Source: an uncultured Bacteroidota bacterium | GTDB taxonomy: Bacteria > Bacteroidota > Bacteroidia > Chitinophagales > Chitinophagaceae | Length of the DNA stretch: 40,639 nucleotides | Assembly: GCA_903906365.1 (NCBI GenBank) | Contig: CAIVKC010000011.1 | Span: 1-40,639 of the forward strand | Reading direction: 5' to 3' | Shown: positions 32,962 to 40,639 of the stretch, piece by piece | Layout: every line of letters starts with the position of its first letter | Position numbering within the stretch: the first letter of the stretch is position 1 | Position numbers and translations under genes: made by a program | The notes under the pieces: generated by a model | Database searches by the model: none | What the model was told of the DNA's origin: nothing | The model's input: only the letters and a program-made list of their open reading frames with translations

Positions 32962-33175
32962 AAAAAACATTTATTGAGTGAAGAATATTTAGAATTAATA
33001 GGACACAAATGAAATTCACAAAACTTTAATCTTACATGACAACTGTCAAACAGCGGCATGAGTAAAGTCAATTCCAACAGGATTCATCAATTAACCGGAA
33101 GTAAAAGATATGAAAGCGTAGTTATTGTAACGGGAAACACTAAGGCATAGCCCGGAATCTGGGTCTTAACAGGCT

Positions 33176-33697
33176 TTAGCGCTTTGTTTTGAAGGTTAAG
33201 AAAAGAAAATAGCCTAAGGCAATACAAAGAAAGGTAACCACCTGCAACAGCAGGCTGATCGTGTATATTTTCATGTCATTGGCCAGCAGTTCCTTACCCA
33301 GGACGCCATTGATTTGCAGTAATATATCCCATAACAGCAGGGCAAAAAATACCACGCTGTGAAGCAGGCTGAAAGTTCCCTTTGATGGCAGTGCCGGTAT
33401 CCAGAAAAGCAGGCTCAGCAGCCCCCAGACCCGAAGATAGTTGGCCTGAAATTGCAGGGAAATATGATGGAAGCTGTAGTCCGGGTATAGGTTTTTCAAT
33501 ACAAGACCCAAAAACAGCAGTCCGCTCAGCGCATAACCATAGGGAAGCAAATCAGCCAGCCTGCCAGGAAAAACACCGGCTTTTTTCCCATGCATCTCGC
33601 CTTTCCATAAATGCAATACGGTATATAACAGGGGATACCCGGCAAAAAATGCCATCAGCTCAAGTCTTACCACATAAGATAACAGGTTAGCGCCCAT
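33176..33697 (-). CDS. Multi-pass membrane protein, unknown function
   Basis: 173 residues with five probable membrane helices ('LELMAFFAGYPLLYTVLHLW', 'LPYGYALSGLLFLGLVLKNL', 'VWGLLSLLFWIPAL', 'LLHSVVFFALLLWDILLQI', 'SLLLQVVTFLCIALGYFLFL') and a basic C-terminus. No signal peptide beyond the first helix. I do not recognise a family. It is alone on the minus strand, 214 bases upstream of the YceI operon, so it may or may not be part of that unit. Confidence 0.7.
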   Translation of the reverse strand: MGANLLSYVVRLELMAFFAGYPLLYTVLHLWKGEMHGKKAGVFPGRLADLLPYGYALSGLLFLGLVLKNLYPDYSFHHISLQFQANYLRVWGLLSLLFWIPALPSKGTFSLLHSVVFFALLLWDILLQINGVLGKELLANDMKIYTISLLLQVVTFLCIALGYFLFLTFKTKR

Positions 33698-34028
33698 AGT
33701 CTGGATTGTCCGGGGTCGTTCATTTTGTCAGCACGCAAGTTGGCGTTAAATTCCCAATTGGGGTTGGGAGTCCCTCACCGGGATCCATGATTGAAATCAG
33801 TTCGGCTCCTGTAATGGCAATTCCGGCCTTTCCAATGGCCTGCTTAACGCATGGGGGTCCTAAAAAATGGCCGGATCACGATTTTTCTCTGATCTTTAAA
33901 ACCCGCTCCGGCAGGGGTTTATTTGGTTCGGTGTACCCCTAAGCCGATTTTGTCATTTTCTTAAGTATTGTATTGCCATGAATATGTTGGTTCAAATCCT
34001 GGATGGTTGGCCGTATTTACCCCGGCTT
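33698..34028. other. Non-coding start of the A+T-rich patch, with a possible gene remnant
   Basis: No intact gene. On the minus strand a frame at about 33720-33872 reads like protein ('IGKAGIAITGAELISIMDPG') and stops at 33720-33722, with no start; it may be a decayed end. A 6-base stem AAACCC/GGGTTT lies at 33899-33920. Confidence 0.35.
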
Positions 34029-34350
34029 TCAGATATCAATAATTAATACTGCATTAAAGGAATCCTGTTCAGGATTTACCGAAATGATTTGTTCTCCTTC
34101 TGTTCCTGTGTAAAAGCTTAGTCGGTCGCTCATATAGTAATCCTCGCCATCGCCCCTACGAAGATTATGAACTATTGACAATTGTTTAGTTGACTTGGGC
34201 CGTTTCAATACACTAATCGGCGTGAAAATGATTCTCGTTGTTCTCAACAATAGATTGATTTTCCCATTTTTTTTTTGCCTTGTAGAGGCCATTGCATATT
34301 ATCTCCAAGGTTTTTTCTTCTTCCGTTACTGAAATTTCGCTATTGAGAAT
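34029..34350 (-). pseudogene. Possible degenerate gene in an A+T-rich patch
   Basis: Two adjacent minus-strand frames together look like one protein: 34213-34350 reads 'EISVTEEEKTLEIICNGLYK', then Lys-rich sequence and 'NNENHFHAD' before a TAG. A second frame reads 'GDGEDYYMSDRLSFYTGTEG' and 'NPEQDSFNAVLIIDI' up to the stop at 34029. Neither has a convincing start of its own. A run of ten A (minus strand) lies inside. No family recognised. It could be a decayed small accessory gene downstream of the toxin-antitoxin pair, or two chance frames. Confidence 0.3.
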
Positions 34351-34469
34351 CTATTGAACATAATCCGGAATGCCGATTTGAAATGAAAAATCACTGGGTC
34401 AATCCTATTCTCGTAATAAGAGCTTAAACCTCTTGTTAAATGTTATGTCCAATCAGTATGAAAAATTGC

Positions 34470-34973
34470 TTAATTCTCAGGAAACAAGGTGGCTATCGTC
34501 GCCATCGGTAAAAACATTTTACCGCTATCCGGAAGTGAAATAAAATCGTATTTCTCGTAAAATTTCACAGCTTCCTCGTCCAATGGGTCCACAATTACAG
34601 CCATCGAACCGACTTGCATTGAGATGAAATAGCTTCTTTTTAGAGCATCCATTAGCATGAATTCTCCCAATCCCCGGCCCTGGTAGTTTTTGCTAACAGC
34701 TAACCGGCCCAGCAATATTGCAGGCAAGTCACTGTAGGAGGGCGGTAGTTTTTTGATGATTTCCTGCGGCAACAATCGTCTGTCAACGGCAGCAGTAGAA
34801 AGTGTATAGTACCCTTTTATTTCATTTTCGTCTGGGAGAATAAAACAAGCAGACAGCCGCCTTTTGACATCTTGCTTCGCCTGCTTATGCAAGTATGCAT
34901 CAAGCAACCCTTTTCCACAATTAAAATTTTCCTTTTTATGGGCGGAGTCTAAGGGTACAGTTATAAAACTCAT
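34470..34973 (-). CDS. GNAT-family acetyltransferase toxin (TacT/AtaT-like)
   Basis: 167 residues, the length of TacT-type toxins. Acetyl-CoA motif A is 'ILLGRLAVSKNYQGRGLGEF', with the Q/R-x-x-G-x-G/A pattern at 98-103. Tyr139 in 'AVKFYEKYDF' matches the catalytic Tyr of TacT. The start 'HKKENFNCGKGLLDAYLHKQ' is typical of the family. Known members acetylate aminoacyl-tRNA and stop translation. Its ATG overlaps the antitoxin stop by 4 bases (ATGA), as in other DUF1778-GNAT pairs. The catalytic motifs are intact. Confidence 0.9.
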   Translation of the reverse strand: MSFITVPLDSAHKKENFNCGKGLLDAYLHKQAKQDVKRRLSACFILPDENEIKGYYTLSTAAVDRRLLPQEIIKKLPPSYSDLPAILLGRLAVSKNYQGRGLGEFMLMDALKRSYFISMQVGSMAVIVDPLDEEAVKFYEKYDFISLPDSGKMFLPMATIATLFPEN

Positions 34974-35248
34974 TTCTGCTTCGCCAATTTATTATATTTC
35001 CTGGCAGCCGCACTAAGCCTTTTACCCGGGGCGGGCGGGTTCATGATTGCCTCAAAAAAGACCTCCTGGTCTCTTTTTGATGATACAATGGAACGATGCT
35101 TTTCAACAATTTCATCAGCCTTACTCTGTACGGACATAATAACAAATTCTGTTAAGGTTCTATAGCCACCCAGATTTGCTGCGTATTCGAAAAACTCTTT
35201 CTGCTTTTTGGGAAGTCTCGTATCAAATCTGGCAATACTTGTTTCCAT
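34970..35248 (-). CDS. DUF1778 ribbon-helix-helix antitoxin (TacA-like)
   Basis: 92 residues from the ATG at 35248. An upstream frame exists, but it would read through the promoter and operator, so I chose this start. The N-terminal half is a ribbon-helix-helix domain ('IARFDTRLPKKQKEFFEYAA', 'GGYRTLTEFVIMSVQSKADE'). The C-terminal part ('IMNPPAPGKRLSAAARKYNK') is the flexible segment that in TacA-type antitoxins covers the toxin's acetyl-CoA pocket. It neutralises the GNAT toxin and, with it, should repress the shared promoter. Confidence 0.9.
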   Translation of the reverse strand: METSIARFDTRLPKKQKEFFEYAANLGGYRTLTEFVIMSVQSKADEIVEKHRSIVSSKRDQEVFFEAIMNPPAPGKRLSAAARKYNKLAKQK

Positions 35249-35268
35249 GACAACTGATTTTTCTGTTA

Positions 35269-35293
35269 CAAATGTACGGAATATACCCGTACA
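35269..35293 (-). promoter_or_regulatory. Toxin-antitoxin promoter with overlapping palindromic operator
   Basis: On the minus strand TACATTTG (complement of 35269-35276) is a perfect -7 box, and TTTC lies 19 bases upstream as a -33 element. The palindrome TGTACGG-N7-CCGTACA (35273-35279 and 35287-35293) covers the -7 box and spacer, the place expected for repression by the antitoxin. The leader would be about 14 bases. Confidence 0.7.
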
Positions 35294-35362
35294 ATGAAAT
35301 AATCTATTCAGGCGCGCTCTCAACCGCTAAAGATATTGAAATTCAATAGAGTAAGCCAGTAG

Positions 35363-35620
35363 TCAAGGCTGAATCCCCCATGGATATTCCCTATTGTGTA
35401 AAAAAACCGATCCCGTCTTGCCGTTGAAATTGTGCTTGGACGGAAACAACCAGGCATTCGGAATATCCGAATAGTACTTCAACAAAATGAAACGCATCTT
35501 TGGCAGTTGGCCTTGTTGTTTAACAAAGTGGCAGTCATTTAAAGTTCCGGCAATTAGGACAAGTCAGGCACTTAGCTCAAGCGGCGGTTTGAAAAGTGTC
35601 CAATCCGGGTCGGGGGACAT
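35363..35620 (-). pseudogene. Degenerate reading frame of unknown type
   Basis: On the minus strand a frame from ATG 35620 reads 'MSPDPDWTLFKPPLELSA', meets TGA at 35564-35566, and continues in the same frame with protein-like sequence ('CHFVKQQGQLPKMRFILLKY', 'YSDIPNAWLFPSKHNFNGKT') to TGA at 35363-35365. The second part alone could start at ATG 35497 (44 residues). The composition looks coding. I do not recognise the family; a remnant of a mobile or accessory gene next to the toxin-antitoxin pair is the simplest idea. Confidence 0.4.
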
Positions 35621-35652
35621 GGCCGGGCGAAAAAAAATTCTTCTGGGCCCGG

Positions 35653-35739
35653 CATGATCTCCATTAACCGCGTTTTTCTTTTAGGAAGCGCGGGCTTCAC
35701 CCGGTAAAAACGCCCGGACCATCATGATCTGCATGATCT
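35653..35739. repeat. Three copies of CATGATCT in a gene-free stretch
   Basis: CATGATCT occurs at 35653-35660, 35723-35730 and 35732-35739. The surrounding 35621-35852 has no gene and also contains CCGGTAAA twice (35701 and 35762). Possibly repeated binding sites or remnants; significance unproven. Confidence 0.4.
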
Positions 35740-35852
35740 ATGGGCGCCTGAGCTCCCATACCCGGTAAATTAAAGGGGCAGACTATCGGTCAATTACATT
35801 AAATTCGTAGTCTTCGATCACCTCATTTCATTTTCCTGTACAAATTGCTATT

Positions 35853-36869
35853 ATGAACAGACTGGCCGTTATCCTCAGTACGCTTTTGTTGATTTCGGGA
35901 AACACCCGCGGTCAGGGTGCCCTGTATGCCGCCAATCATTTTATTGATTTATTAAGTAATGAACAGAAGCTGGCCAGCACTTTCCCCTTTGAGGGCGAAG
36001 AAAGGTATAATTACCATTTTGTTCCCCTGGAACGCAAGGGTATCACTTTCAATGAAATGAACCCGGAGCAACAAAAAGCAGCCCTGGACCTCATGAGAAC
36101 CTGCATGGGTGCGGAGGGTTTTAAAAAAACCCGGCAGATCATGCACATGGAAGCAGTCCTGAAGGAACTGGAAAACAGAAAGCCGGAAGACCATTTCCGG
36201 GATTCCGGCAACTACCATATCAGCATTTTTGGAATACCATCAGAGAAAACCATCTGGGGCTGGCGATTTGAAGGGCACCATGTCTCCTACAATTTCGCTT
36301 TCAACAAATCGGCCATGGTCTCCGGCACGCCCGGTTTCATGGGCTCCAATCCGGCCATCGTACTCAGCGGTCCGGCAAAAGGCACACAAATACTGCGGGA
36401 AGAAACAGACCGGGGATTTGCCTTGCTCCATGCGCTCTCCCTGCAGCAGCGGAAGAAAGCCACCATCGATACGGCGGCCTACAAGGATATTATCACTTTT
36501 GATAAAAGGCAGGCCCTCATTGAACATCCGGCCGGTATACGATACGGGGAACTGAACCCCCAACAGCAGGAACTCCTCAGGCAGCTCATCGGAACTTATG
36601 TACACCGGTATACCAAATTATTTGCCGAAGACATGCTCAAGGAGATACAGTCCGCCGGGCTGGAAAACCTGTGGTTTTCCTGGGCAGGCGGATGGGAACA
36701 GAAAATAGGCCTGGGCACCTATTACCGCGTACAGGGACCTACCTTCATAATAGAATACGATAATACCCAGAACAATGCCAACCATATCCATTCCGTACTG
36801 CGCGATCTAACACATGATTTCGGCGGAGATGAACTCCTGGAACATTATAAAAAAGATCATGGAAATTGA
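35853..36869 (+). CDS. Secreted DUF3500 protein
   Basis: 338 residues with a signal peptide ('MNRLAVILSTLLLISGNTRG'). The body matches DUF3500: 'FPFEGEERYNYHFVPLERKG' near the start, 'HISIFGIPSEKTIWGWRFEG', then 'HHVSYNFAF', two helices carrying 'LNPQQQELLRQLIGTYVHRY', and 'YYRVQGPTFIIEYDNTQNNA' with 'NHIHSVLRDLTHDFGGD' at the end. The family's function is not established; several conserved His, Glu and Asp residues at the C-terminus suggest a metal or a hydrolytic site, which is inference. It is a single-gene unit. Confidence 0.85.
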   Translation: MNRLAVILSTLLLISGNTRGQGALYAANHFIDLLSNEQKLASTFPFEGEERYNYHFVPLERKGITFNEMNPEQQKAALDLMRTCMGAEGFKKTRQIMHMEAVLKELENRKPEDHFRDSGNYHISIFGIPSEKTIWGWRFEGHHVSYNFAFNKSAMVSGTPGFMGSNPAIVLSGPAKGTQILREETDRGFALLHALSLQQRKKATIDTAAYKDIITFDKRQALIEHPAGIRYGELNPQQQELLRQLIGTYVHRYTKLFAEDMLKEIQSAGLENLWFSWAGGWEQKIGLGTYYRVQGPTFIIEYDNTQNNANHIHSVLRDLTHDFGGDELLEHYKKDHGN

Positions 36870-37252
36870 CCCCTTCGCATTAAAACGGGGCCGGAGGGGA
36901 CCCTATTTACTGACCTGAGCGGTACTGGAATAAAATCCATCCCCATTGGGAACAGATTCATGCATGGTTTTAAGCGCCGGTGGACGGATCCCTGTGGAAC
37001 CCCTTTGCTATTTGCAGGACCTGCCATGTCAGGGTCATTGCCCCGCTTTCCCGGGAGGCAGCTTTTTGATCATCGGCTTATGGGGGGAACCGGTCCGCTC
37101 TTTTTCATAAAAATAGCGACTCCCATATCGAAAACGCTGTAGACCGATGAATGTGCCGGTCCTGCTCAGAAACTACCGCATCGGAGGGGCCTGGTTTAAA
37201 AAAAGCCGGGGATGACCCAATAATCAATGGAGTGCAATTAAAATATCATCAT
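36870..37252. other. Intergenic stretch, no gene seen
   Basis: About 380 bases between the DUF3500 and small membrane-protein genes. Frames are short or out of character and no promoter box or terminator is convincing. Confidence 0.5.
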
Positions 37253-37654
37253 ATGCTTCCTTTAAACTACTTTTTGTCCATTATCGCCATCACCCTGGCC
37301 GTATCGGCGATTCAATGGCTGTTCACTGGCTTTTTATTTCACAAATACCAGCGGGCAACTCCTTTAACCTGGAAAAAGGAAAGCATCAGTTCCTATGGGG
37401 CGAGCATGGTGCTCAATTTTTTGTTTTCGGTCTTTTTCACCACCCTGATTTATTTGTGGAAGACCCGCTACGGGACCGTCAGCACCGGACAGGGAATTGG
37501 TTTTTCCTTTATCTGCTGGATCACCTTTTCGCTGACGGCCGAACTGGGATCTGCCATTTATGTGAACTATTCCCCCCTTTTTGTGCTGGGAAAATGCCTG
37601 AGTTCCCTGTTTGAATACATGGTTGCATCGGTGCTGGCCATCCTGATTTTATAA
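37253..37654 (+). CDS. Small four-pass membrane protein, possibly DUF1761-like
   Basis: 133 residues from the ATG at 37253, chosen because it begins the first helix ('MLPLNYFLSIIAITLAVSAI'); upstream in-frame sequence is not protein-like. Four hydrophobic helices follow, including 'SMVLNFLFSVFFTTLIYLW', 'GFSFICWITFSLTAELG' and 'YMVASVLAILIL'. The order of helices and the short first loop resemble DUF1761 membrane proteins, but I would not rely on that. Function unknown. It precedes the MgtA-type gene by 289 bases, which hold no gene and no M-box-like structure that I can see. Confidence 0.6.
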   Translation: MLPLNYFLSIIAITLAVSAIQWLFTGFLFHKYQRATPLTWKKESISSYGASMVLNFLFSVFFTTLIYLWKTRYGTVSTGQGIGFSFICWITFSLTAELGSAIYVNYSPLFVLGKCLSSLFEYMVASVLAILIL

Positions 37655-37943
37655 GTCTTTGCATGGGTCCGCCTGCCTGGGGAGTATACACGGCGGGGAT
37701 GGGGAGTCTAAGGGATTTGTAAGGTGTACAGCAAAGGGAGAATCCCCGGGTTGTCTTTGGTCATCAGTCCCGATGATGGTGATCACCGCCCCAAAAAATA
37801 TTTTATTACATTTTTACCGCAGGCGGTTTATGCGGGATTACAGATTGCCTTTACCCATTCCATATTATAACCAACCATTTAATGGTGAGCTGGCAGGCAA
37901 CGTGTGAACATTGGCAACTTTTTAAACAACCAGCCCAGCCCGT

Positions 37944-40523
37944 ATGCAAAATTTAATAACAAAAAAACCAACAGCCGTCGAGCGGATCATAGACCTCCCT
38001 TTAAAGGAGGTTTCTGCCAGGGTGGGTTTTGTACCGGGCGGACTGACCCAGGCGGAAGCCGATAACCGAATTACTCAATACGGTTACAACGAAATAGCCA
38101 AGGAAAAGAAACTCTCGGCGGGACGAAGACTGTGGAATAATCTCAAAAACCCCCTGGTCATCCTGCTTTCCATCCTGGGGATCGTCTCCTACCTCACCGG
38201 GGACGCCGGGGGGACCCTTGTTATTTTTGTCATGGTCCTGCTGGGCATTGTCCTTCGTTATGTCCAGGAAATGCGGGCCGACCGCTCTGCGGAGAAACTG
38301 CTGGCCATGGTCAGCACCCACGCCACCGTTTACCGGGATGGCCGCCAAATTGAACTGCCCCTCAAAATGCTGGTCCCGGGCGATATTGTGCAGTTAGGGG
38401 CCGGTGACATGGTACCGGCTGATGTCAGGCTGCTGGGCTCAAAAGACCTCTTTGTCAACCAGGCTGCCCTTACCGGGGAGGCCATGCCGGTGGAAAAGAA
38501 ATTCCAGGAATTTGCAGAGGGCGGGGGAAACGAACTGGAACTGGAAAACGCCTGTTTTCTTGGCTCCAATGTGGTAAGCGGAACGGCCACCGCCCTGGTG
38601 GTAAATACCGGGGGCAACAGCTATTTTGGATCCCTGGCCCATAGCATTTCAGGCGGCCGGGTCATGACCAGTTTTGATTTGGGCATCAACAAATTCACCT
38701 GGCTGATGATTCGCTTCATCATGGTCATGGTGCCGGCCGTACTGCTTATCAACGGCTTTGCCCGGCACAACTGGCTGGAAGCTTTCCTGTTTGCCCTGGC
38801 CGTGGCCGTTGGGCTGACCCCGGAAATGCTCCCCATGATTGTCACGGTAAACCTCTCCAAGGGGGCCATGGCCATGGCCAAAAAGAAAGTGATTGTGAAA
38901 AGGCTCAATGCGATCCAGAATTTCGGGGCCATGGATATCTTGTGTACCGATAAGACCGGCACGCTTACCCGCGGCCAGATCATCCTGGAACATTACCTGG
39001 ATGTATCGGGTAAACCCAGTCAGAAAGTGCTTGATTTTGGATACCTGAACTCCTATTACCATACCGGCCTCAAAAATCTGATGGATGATGCCATCCTGGA
39101 CCATGAAGAGCTGCAGGAAAAACTGGATCTCAATAAAAAGTATAAGAAGATTGATGAGATTCCCTTTGACTTTGACCGAAAAAGGATGTCGGTGGTGCTG
39201 GAGGATGATCAGGGGCTGAACATCCTGATTTGTAAAGGGGCCGTGGAGAGCCTTTTCGGCCTTTGCACCCGCGCGGAAAGCCTGGGGGTAACCAGCCCCC
39301 TGACAGAGGACCAGCGGGCGGCGGCCATAAAAATGGTAAATGCCCTCAACAGCCAGGGATTCAGGGTCATCATTTTGGCCTATAAGGAAATGCCCGGCGC
39401 CCCCGATGAGCCGGTCTATGCGGTCAAAGATGAATCCGACCTGATCCTGCTGGGATTCCTGTCCTTTTTGGATCCCCCCAAAGAATCAGCCGGGGAAGCC
39501 CTGAAAAAGCTGGCTGATTTAAACATTGAGGTAAAGATCCTCACCGGTGATAATGAAGCGGTGACTGCCTGCATCTGCCAAAAGGTGGGCCTGCCTGCTG
39601 AACATGTTTTGCTGGGTCATGACATCCAGCAGATGACCGAAGCGGAACTGACCGATGCCGTTTCCCGGTATACGGTTTTTGCCCGCCTCATCCCCGAACA
39701 TAAACAGCGTATCATCAAAGCATTTCAAAAAAGCGGCCATGTAACCGGCTTTATGGGGGATGGCATCAACGATGCGCCGGCCATTAAATCCGCTGACATC
39801 GGCATTTCGGTGGACTCGGCGGTGGATATTGCCAAAGAATCCTCCGATATCATTTTGCTGGAAAACAGCCTGCTGGTACTGGAGCAGGGCGTCATTGAAG
39901 GACGCAAGGTCTTCGGAAATATCATCAAGTACATCAAAATGGCCGCCAGCTCCAATTTCGGCAATATGTTCAGTGTCGTGGGGGCCAGTGCCTTTTTGCC
40001 CTACCTGCCGATGCTTCCCATCCAGGTATTGACCAATAATTTGCTGTACGATTTTTCCCAAACCACCATACCCACCGACCATGTTGACAGCGACTGGCTG
40101 CTTAAACCGCGCAAATGGGCCATTGATGAGCTGCAGCGGTTTATTTTACTCATCGGGCCCATCAGTTCCCTGTTTGATTACCTGACCTTTTTTATAATGT
40201 GGTTTGTCTTTGACTGCAGGCACAATCCTGCCCTCTTTCATACGGGCTGGTTCGTGGAATCCCTGTTCACCCAAACCCTGATCATTCACGTTATTCGGAC
40301 CAATAAGATCCCCTTCATCCAGAGCCGGGCCAGCTGGCCGCTGATTCTGACATCGGTGATCATTGTACTGGTGGGCGCCTGGCTGACCGTGTCCCCCCTG
40401 GCCCATACCCTGGGTTTTGTCGCCCTGCCCTTCTCTTATTGGTTTTACCTGGCTGCCATTCTGGTTCTCTATATCGGGCTTACCCAGCTGATCAAAAACC
40501 GGCTGATTCGCACCAGGCCCTGA
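37944..40523 (+). CDS. mgtA: Magnesium-transporting P-type ATPase, MgtA type (P3B)
   Basis: 859 residues, the usual length. It has the N-terminal cation-ATPase domain, TGEA (177-180) in the actuator domain, 'VGLTPEMLPMIV' (289-300) with the helix-4 PEMLP, the phosphorylation site DKTGT (Asp336), 'ILTGDNEAVTACICQ', and the hinge 'GDGINDAPAIKSADIGIS'. Helix 6-type 'NNLLYDFSQTTIPTDHVD' is characteristic of MgtA/MgtB, and there are about ten membrane helices. Known role: Mg2+ import into the cytoplasm at ATP cost under Mg2+ limitation. Start chosen at the first ATG with the full N-terminus. The stop is TGA at 40521. The remaining 116 bases hold no gene. Confidence 0.93.
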   Translation: MQNLITKKPTAVERIIDLPLKEVSARVGFVPGGLTQAEADNRITQYGYNEIAKEKKLSAGRRLWNNLKNPLVILLSILGIVSYLTGDAGGTLVIFVMVLLGIVLRYVQEMRADRSAEKLLAMVSTHATVYRDGRQIELPLKMLVPGDIVQLGAGDMVPADVRLLGSKDLFVNQAALTGEAMPVEKKFQEFAEGGGNELELENACFLGSNVVSGTATALVVNTGGNSYFGSLAHSISGGRVMTSFDLGINKFTWLMIRFIMVMVPAVLLINGFARHNWLEAFLFALAVAVGLTPEMLPMIVTVNLSKGAMAMAKKKVIVKRLNAIQNFGAMDILCTDKTGTLTRGQIILEHYLDVSGKPSQKVLDFGYLNSYYHTGLKNLMDDAILDHEELQEKLDLNKKYKKIDEIPFDFDRKRMSVVLEDDQGLNILICKGAVESLFGLCTRAESLGVTSPLTEDQRAAAIKMVNALNSQGFRVIILAYKEMPGAPDEPVYAVKDESDLILLGFLSFLDPPKESAGEALKKLADLNIEVKILTGDNEAVTACICQKVGLPAEHVLLGHDIQQMTEAELTDAVSRYTVFARLIPEHKQRIIKAFQKSGHVTGFMGDGINDAPAIKSADIGISVDSAVDIAKESSDIILLENSLLVLEQGVIEGRKVFGNIIKYIKMAASSNFGNMFSVVGASAFLPYLPMLPIQVLTNNLLYDFSQTTIPTDHVDSDWLLKPRKWAIDELQRFILLIGPISSLFDYLTFFIMWFVFDCRHNPALFHTGWFVESLFTQTLIIHVIRTNKIPFIQSRASWPLILTSVIIVLVGAWLTVSPLAHTLGFVALPFSYWFYLAAILVLYIGLTQLIKNRLIRTRP

Positions 40524-40639
40524 TAAGACACTGACTCCCTTTAATGCCCCTGCTTTATACATCCCTGCAAAGGAAAGTCCTCCTCTCTTTATGTGGCCGG
40601 AAAATAAGCAGACACATATTAAATATTTATTATTATTAA

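Noticed and set aside
33899-33920. AAACCC/GGGTTT hairpin as a terminator for the toxin-antitoxin operon.
   Set aside because: The stem is only 6 bases with a 10-base loop, the T-run is short, and it lies over 550 bases from the toxin stop.
33989-33999. GGTTCAAATCC resembles a tRNA T-arm.
   Set aside because: The flanking bases do not form the 5-base stem, and no acceptor, D or anticodon arm can be drawn around it.
37655-37943. Possible magnesium-sensing riboswitch (M-box or mgtA leader) before the MgtA-type gene.
   Set aside because: No conserved M-box pattern or terminator/antiterminator pair could be seen; the stretch is short and has no strong hairpin.

Overview
The window looks like a chromosomal segment of a Bacteroidota bacterium, most likely a Chitinophagaceae relative (family-level placement is my inference). 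Evidence: the C-terminal end of a PorP/SprF-type gliding/type IX secretion protein at the left edge, Bacteroidota-type -7 promoter boxes (TAnnTTTG) before several genes, little sign of Shine-Dalgarno sequences, and families typical of this phylum (DUF5777 barrel, 'MEVHHHP' membrane protein, exported DUF1501/DUF1553 proteins). Most of the window is moderately GC-rich; about 33.9-35.4 kb is visibly richer in A+T.

Layout. 0-3.3 kb: PorP tail, siroheme-synthesis dehydrogenase, SDR, exported cupin and a small membrane protein. 3.3-11.7 kb (minus strand): a tight five-gene operon, read in the order GH43-like exported propeller hydrolase, DUF1549/DUF1553 cytochrome lipoprotein with a LamG insert, DUF1501 Tat protein, NHL/PAL-like Tat propeller, and a DUF2231 membrane protein carrying a c-type heme domain and leucine-rich repeats. 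12.0-12.8 kb (plus): a broken 'MEVHHHP' membrane protein gene with a frameshift and an in-frame TGA. 12.75-21.9 kb (minus): GH9 glycosidase, AGE-type sugar epimerase, Tat Gfo/Idh/MocA oxidoreductase, secreted RraA-like protein, Tat enolase-superfamily dehydratase and an ACS-family MFS transporter. There is no SusC/SusD pair, so this is not a classic PUL; nearly every enzyme carries an export signal, which suggests a sugar or sugar-acid pathway run largely outside the cytoplasm.

22.2-25.9 kb: AraC regulator, DODA-type extradiol dioxygenase (YgiD-like), exported metallo-beta-lactamase-fold hydrolase, outer-membrane barrel. 26.0-33.0 kb (minus): a redox block. One unit is YceI lipoprotein, a lipoprotein with an unusual CX4CH motif, and a DUF5777 barrel, closed by a clear intrinsic terminator. 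Next come a lone lipoprotein and a second unit: monoheme cytochrome c, a small Tat/TM protein, a Tat lipoprotein ferredoxin-like subunit, an NrfD membrane subunit, and an uncharacterised exported membrane-anchored protein whose start overlaps nrfD. This resembles a stripped-down NrfD/FeS quinone-cytochrome c module without a molybdopterin subunit.

33.2-35.6 kb: a multi-pass membrane protein and an A+T-rich accessory patch with a DUF1778/GNAT toxin-antitoxin pair (palindromic operator over its promoter) flanked by degenerate reading frames. 35.8-40.5 kb: a DUF3500 protein, a small membrane protein and an MgtA-type P-type ATPase. I found no rRNA, tRNA, CRISPR array or intact insertion sequence.
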